From positions 32,611 to 96,610 of the forward strand of contig MNCI01038289.1 in NCBI GenBank assembly GCA_015680685.1: DNA of 64,000 bases, written 5' to 3'. Of this stretch, positions 41,101 through 47,100 are shown one piece after another. The notes beneath the pieces are model-generated. The model searched no databases. It saw only the letters and a list, made by a program, of their open reading frames with translations, and was not told the origin of the DNA. Each line of letters opens with the position of its first letter. Position 1 is the first letter of the stretch. A program made the translations under genes and the position numbers. This DNA comes from Gnetum montanum (Eukaryota; Streptophyta; Gnetopsida; Gnetales; Gnetaceae).

Positions 41101-44100
41101 AACTATTCAAAATTACGGTCATATCAAAGGAGATCACATTGCGTGGCCATTTACAAGAGTTCAATCCATAAACAACAACATTTACAATAACCAGAATTTT
41201 TGAAAAAACAAAATTCCCTTACCCTAAACAAATCAAGCAACTGCAAAAGTTTATGGACCCAAAAAAAATTATTAATCAAGACTAAATCTTCTCTCCAAAA
41301 ATAAGGTTCTCTTCCACCTACATATCCTAGTCCTACCAGACATCAGTTCTGGTTAAAAAAAGGACTCTCTCAGTAACGATTAACTCCCCACGCCCACCTA
41401 TAGCCAGAAGTAGATGCAAAGAAGAGGTTTGAATCAAAAATAGCTAACAAGGTCCTAGCGACAAGGTTGGCCCACAAACAACAAACTGGAATCAACAGAT
41501 CACATCTGAAGGCCCATCATACATGCATCACAATCGATGATCACAAATTAATTCAACAACTCCACAAGTAGGCAAGAAAATAAAAGAAGTATTCTGGCGA
41601 ACTGTTCTGTCATTTAACAATTGCTGGTCCATAACACTCATCTCTGATTGGTGTCTAATGGCCAACCAAATCCCCCAAGAAAAAACCTAGTACTCCTAAG
41701 TGTACCCAACATGTGCCCAGGATCCTTAATTACCTCAAACAATATACGATGCATTAGTTCTTCCTAGCTTGCTATCTCACATGGTGCTCTATGAGCTTAG
41801 CTGAAGGCCACTACCTTAATCAACATCTATGTATCTACCAACAACCCTTTATTGTTTCATGCAACACTCTACAAGGTTGAGTACACCTAATACGTTTCCG
41901 AGAATCCACTGACATTTGCAATAGGATCAAACAATTCATATAGGGTTTTACATCAATAGAGAGAACAATATACGTAAAATTGTCAAAAACTATCATTCAT
42001 AATTAGCAATAAAAATAGCAATAGAAAAAATGGAAAAGAAATCATCAACTAAAAACTGAAAAAATTGAAATTGGACAATCACATAATAAAAACAAAGAAT
42101 CACAAAACTTGTAAACTAAAAGAATCAACCAAAAGATCATGGTGGAGTAGCTTAGGGTAGAATAAAGAAGAAACCCTTACAAGAAAAATATATATATAAA
42201 GATTCAAATGTAACATGCACAACAAAAACTTTAGATACAAGATGAGAGTAAGAGTGAAGCCTGAAACTGCAAATGTAACTAGAGAATCTGAGTAAAACCT
42301 TCTAAGATGCACCAATATGCCAAATCTGTAACTTATTTGTAGAAGCTAAGCTAGGCTAACACTCCTTGAACAAATGGTGCAATGTGGGAACAGGCATGGC
42401 TATACGGATCTAGAGATAGTATAGAGATAGTTGAGGGGTAACCTAGGTTTAGCACTAGTTTTTTTTTTTTTTTTTTTTTGGTCTACTGTGACTTGCTACT
42501 TCCTAACATAAAATAAAATTAATTCTTAAAATTAACAGTGTAATTAAATTTTTAAAAAAAAAGAGAATTAAACTAACTACATTCATTATGACATTAAAAC
42601 AAAAAACAAAAACATACATTTTGAAAATTCAACATATTAAATAAGAACTTACACTAATCAACTCCCAACACATTTTTATTTAAAAAACCATACAAGAAAA
42701 ATCATAAATAAACAAGAAAGACAGTGGATCCTAATAGTTTTCTTGTGAGCTCAATCATTGTTTGGAACGTTCTGTCCAATGCTTCTCTCCACAAATAGAC
42801 AACTAGCTTCTTGTATATTAGCATTATCTAACCACATTGAGAAGCATTTTGTTCACTCTTTCTATCACACAATTCTGCTGTGTTGTTCCTAGTACTATGG
42901 GCTCATGTATGATCCCTTCCATCTTCAATAATCCTCTAAATTTTTTTAAGACATACTCTCCTTCATTGTCTATTCATTGTGTTTGGACTATGCAACCGCA
43001 TTCTTTTCAATAAGAACTTTAAACAATTGAAAAGAATCAAAACCCTAGGATTTGCATTCGAAGCACTAAATTTGTACATTTTTGGTGTACTCATCAATGA
43101 AGATGATGAAGTAATGATTATCTTGAAGCGTTTTTTGTCAACATTGGCCTACACATGTCAAAGTGTAGCAGCTCCAACTCTCTTATAGACTCCATGTTGC
43201 CCTTCCTGAATAATACCCTTGGTGTTTTACCCATGATACAACCCTCACATTAGAGACTTCACTTGGAAATCCTCTAGAGCATCCTTGAGTCTGCAAATCT
43301 TTTGAAGGGAGTGTATCACAATCTAGCATGCCAAAGTCCTTCCTAAGAGAGCTTTGTTGGATTTTGCATCTTAGCTACCATGCAATGATATGCAGCATCC
43401 ACAACCTATTACAAAACAACTTGTAGAGCTTTGTTGGATTTTGCATCTTAGCTACCATGCAATGACATGCAGCATCCACAACCTATTACAAAACAACTTG
43501 TTATTCATGATATGTCAGTGTTTGAACATTCAAGTACATAAGCTTACCTTATAACTACCTTGTGATAAACGTGATATCATTCTTCTTCACATCTACCTTC
43601 TCGTCCATTGTTTCTATGTTTATGTCAAAACATTTTCTGACCAGCATACTTAATAAATTTTTCTTTAAATCAGTGATGTATAGAACATTCCTCAGCCAAA
43701 GTCCCTGTGTTTCATTAGAAGGTTTGATTAGCACAGTTTCCATTTTTTTATTGGTTGTGAATTTGTATATGTGATCCCAATTGATCTGCAATACTTTTGT
43801 TTAGTTTTTAGAACAAGACTTTTCTAGAAGTCATATGTTGAGATGTCTCTATATCTATAATCCAATAGTCATCTTCACATGCTATAGCAAAATTTGCACA
43901 ATCAATGACATCAACTTGATCAACGACTAGGACATATTTCCAATTGTCAATCTAAAAGGTATCGGATGTTCTTTGTCAACAACACGCACAACTACTGCAA
44001 AATAGTTATCACTATCACTAGAATCCATTACCTAGTCACTCAAACTTTTGCTCATAGCATTTGAATTACCTTGAACACCTCAAAATCCATCCTTTACAAT

Positions 44101-47100
44101 TTTTGGTATTCATAGGCACTCCAAAAAACACTCCCCTTTAGGGTAAGAAAAGCAATTTAAAGTCTAAGCTACTTCAATTGTGCCTTTTCAAGTTTTCACA
44201 ACCTACATAGCTATTAAAAAGCAATTGTCTATGTGTCAAATAGTTTTTGTTGCAAAACAAACTTCGCTCCCTGTGCTACCGATGTTGTTTTTGTCTATAA
44301 CTATGAAATTGCAACCCTTGCACATACCGCCTACAATTGTAGATTTATGACTATGCACTTGCAATTCTTATGCATAGGCATGTTGCATAGACTATATGCA
44401 AATTTGTGTGCGCACTAGCTATGTACCTTTGTGTACTATTGTATGCCTTTGCTTGTTGTTGCAAACCATTGCTCATTGATTTGTGCCTTCACACAATGTT
44501 GTATTGCACTCCTAGCAAACATTGGCACTTTCTCTCATCTAGTGATCCCTTGATCAATGGTGCAAGTGAACAAAGACTTCCTCATGCTCCATCTACACAT
44601 ATCTACTTGTGTATTTCATCAACACATATCTCTTCACATGCTCCAAGATTTAGCTATGGGAGACATGCTAACCTTCAAGATGTGGATGTCTAGAGATAAT
44701 AGGATAGAAATAATTTAGAAGTGTAGTTGTGTAGAATGCAATATAAACAACTCAATGAAACGCATTCATTTGATTCATCCAATACATTATATATGAAGAG
44801 AGGAAGCACCTCTATATAGGTTGTTTTAAGATTAGGGTCTTCTTGGTAACCACAACGTGGTACCCACTCAAACCCCCAAAGCTAATAATACACTTTATGT
44901 GGATCAATGCTTGCTCCTTTGCTACGGCCAAATTGATATTTGATTTCTAAATCTTTGATATCTTTCCATATTCTTGCATACCAAGTATAATTTCATCTAC
45001 CTCTTTGTTATTTTCTCTTTACTTCAATTAAGTGACATCTTTTAGCAAGTACAATTTTTAGTCTTTTCTACACATTACCAAACCATCTTTAACTATAATA
45101 TTCTACACATATAAGATCACAGGTAAAAGTAATTCTAGAAAACTTTAGATCACCAGTCTAATAGCAACTCTATAAAACATTCCCTTTAACCTAGTAGGAA
45201 TTCTTTTATCACAAAGCCCAGTACTAGCCTTTTGCCATTTTATCCATTCTACTTTAATTTTGTTTGTTACATTACTATTAAGCTTAACATCCGTCTATAC
45301 AGGCGATCCCAACTACCTAAATTGCTTACTTTGTGTAACTTCATTGTTTTGAATTTTAATCTTTATATCTTCATTGCCCACTTTTCCACTAAAAATACAC
45401 TCCATGTATTTCATTTTACCTCTACTAATCCTCAACCCTTTTGATTCTTGCTTTCTTCTCCAAGTCTCCATTTTCAGAGCAATGGCTTCCTTAAATTTAT
45501 CCACCAAAACAAAATTTTTTGCAAAGGACAAACACCAAGGGATATCATCTTGTATTTCTTTAGTCATTTCCTCCTTAATAGCCATAAACAAATAAAGGCT
45601 TAGAGCAAATCCTTGATGTAACGCTACCTTCATAGGTAATCATGTTTACATATATAAAACTAAAATATTTTTAAACTTAAAATACATAAAATAACCTAGA
45701 AGCCTAACCAAATGTTCATGCATGCAGCAAATAATTTGTTGAAAGAGGGTTTATTTTAACTATCACCCAAGATTATGAGGTGTTGCTAAATGACCTGTCC
45801 TAATGTTCAATAAGGGCTTTTCTATTTATTTGTTATTTTTTCCCAGTATCACTACCATGCATGACTATACCTTTTGAAAGTGCCAACGTTTTCACAATTG
45901 AATCCAATAACACAAGTCATGAAGAAAGGGGAAATATAAAATGATAGAAACTGCCAAAGGATTCAATTCACAAATGTGTAAAATTTATCTATAGTTCTGC
46001 ACTAACTTCAGTGAGTAGCCTCCTGTAGCTATCCTAAGAGGGTGCCAGAATTGTTAAGCTATTTAAATTTTTGTCCCAATGCCATTTATCAACTTCATAC
46101 TTGCAACAATCATCACCAAGAGTTTTAGTGGATGTAAGTAAAAAATCAGTTTCAGTTTTAGAAACTACGTGCAGTATTCAAATATTTTATTTATAAACAT
46201 CATCTTGCATTTACGTCAGAGAATTTTATATCTGTTTATTCATGATACCACAGTGTTTGCATTTGACATGATAATAATTTTTTAAGACTGCCTACAATAC
46301 TTTCACATCCATCTTTAAAAAAAAATACATTGCCTGTTACAACAGACATAATAACCGAAAACTTTTAAGAGTTTGCAAGTGATACACTCTACCTAAACCC
46401 TGCCTTATCATGTTTGTATAATTTAGAAAGTGGATGATACCATGGGCAGGTCATGCTGCCCATTTTCTTTATAGACTACAGTTTGTATTTTTGCTGGAAA
46501 TAGTGGCACACTTTCAATGCCTAATCCTTCAATGGTGTTTCTTTTATGAATTTTATTCACAGATTTAAGACTGCTATTTGTTATTTAAATGTAATTTGTA
46601 TTGCTGGTAGCTGAAGCTTCCAAGATTTCAGTGGGAATAAAATGGATTCCGACAATAAGATTAAAATATGCTCTCAAAGGTTTGTTGTGGCTGACATCCA
46701 GAACTCATTGGAAAACATCGGAAAGTTGTAAAACAAAAAAAAAAGGGCAAGGTGAAAATCAATCCAAATTTGTGGATTTATCCTTGTCAAGGCACCCTTT
46801 AAGCTGTCCGCAAGTGACAGGGCATAACAGTTCATTATTTGAATGAAAATGCCTCCAAATCCTTGCCTCTTGGCCAAGTATTTACTCCAGGTTCTAGCAT
46901 TCTAAAACTTCATCTGTTAAGGGAAACTTAGTAATCGATTTTGAAACAGTGAATCATTGACCAATTTTAATAGGTGCCTTTTTCTTCACTTTTTTGTTCC
47001 CAGCTTCAATAGAAGGAAGAATACAGGAATGCTTTGATATATATCATGATCGCTAGGTTTACCAGATGGATAGGTACATTATCTCATGTTGTAAATCATA

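Larger units (their letters stand above)
39103..44060 (-). mobile_element. Ty1/copia pol remnant with a 2-kb interruption
   Basis: Read on the minus strand, the order is protease-integrase junction near 43790-43560 ([13 protein letters not shown]), integrase at about 43000-42760 ([15 protein letters not shown]), and the integrase end to linker at 40690-40450 ([33 protein letters not shown]). RT follows at 39560-39110 ([19 protein letters not shown], then [13 protein letters not shown] with YVDD changed to YVDN). Many stops are present. Between 40760 and 42700 the copia reading is lost. Confidence 0.75.
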
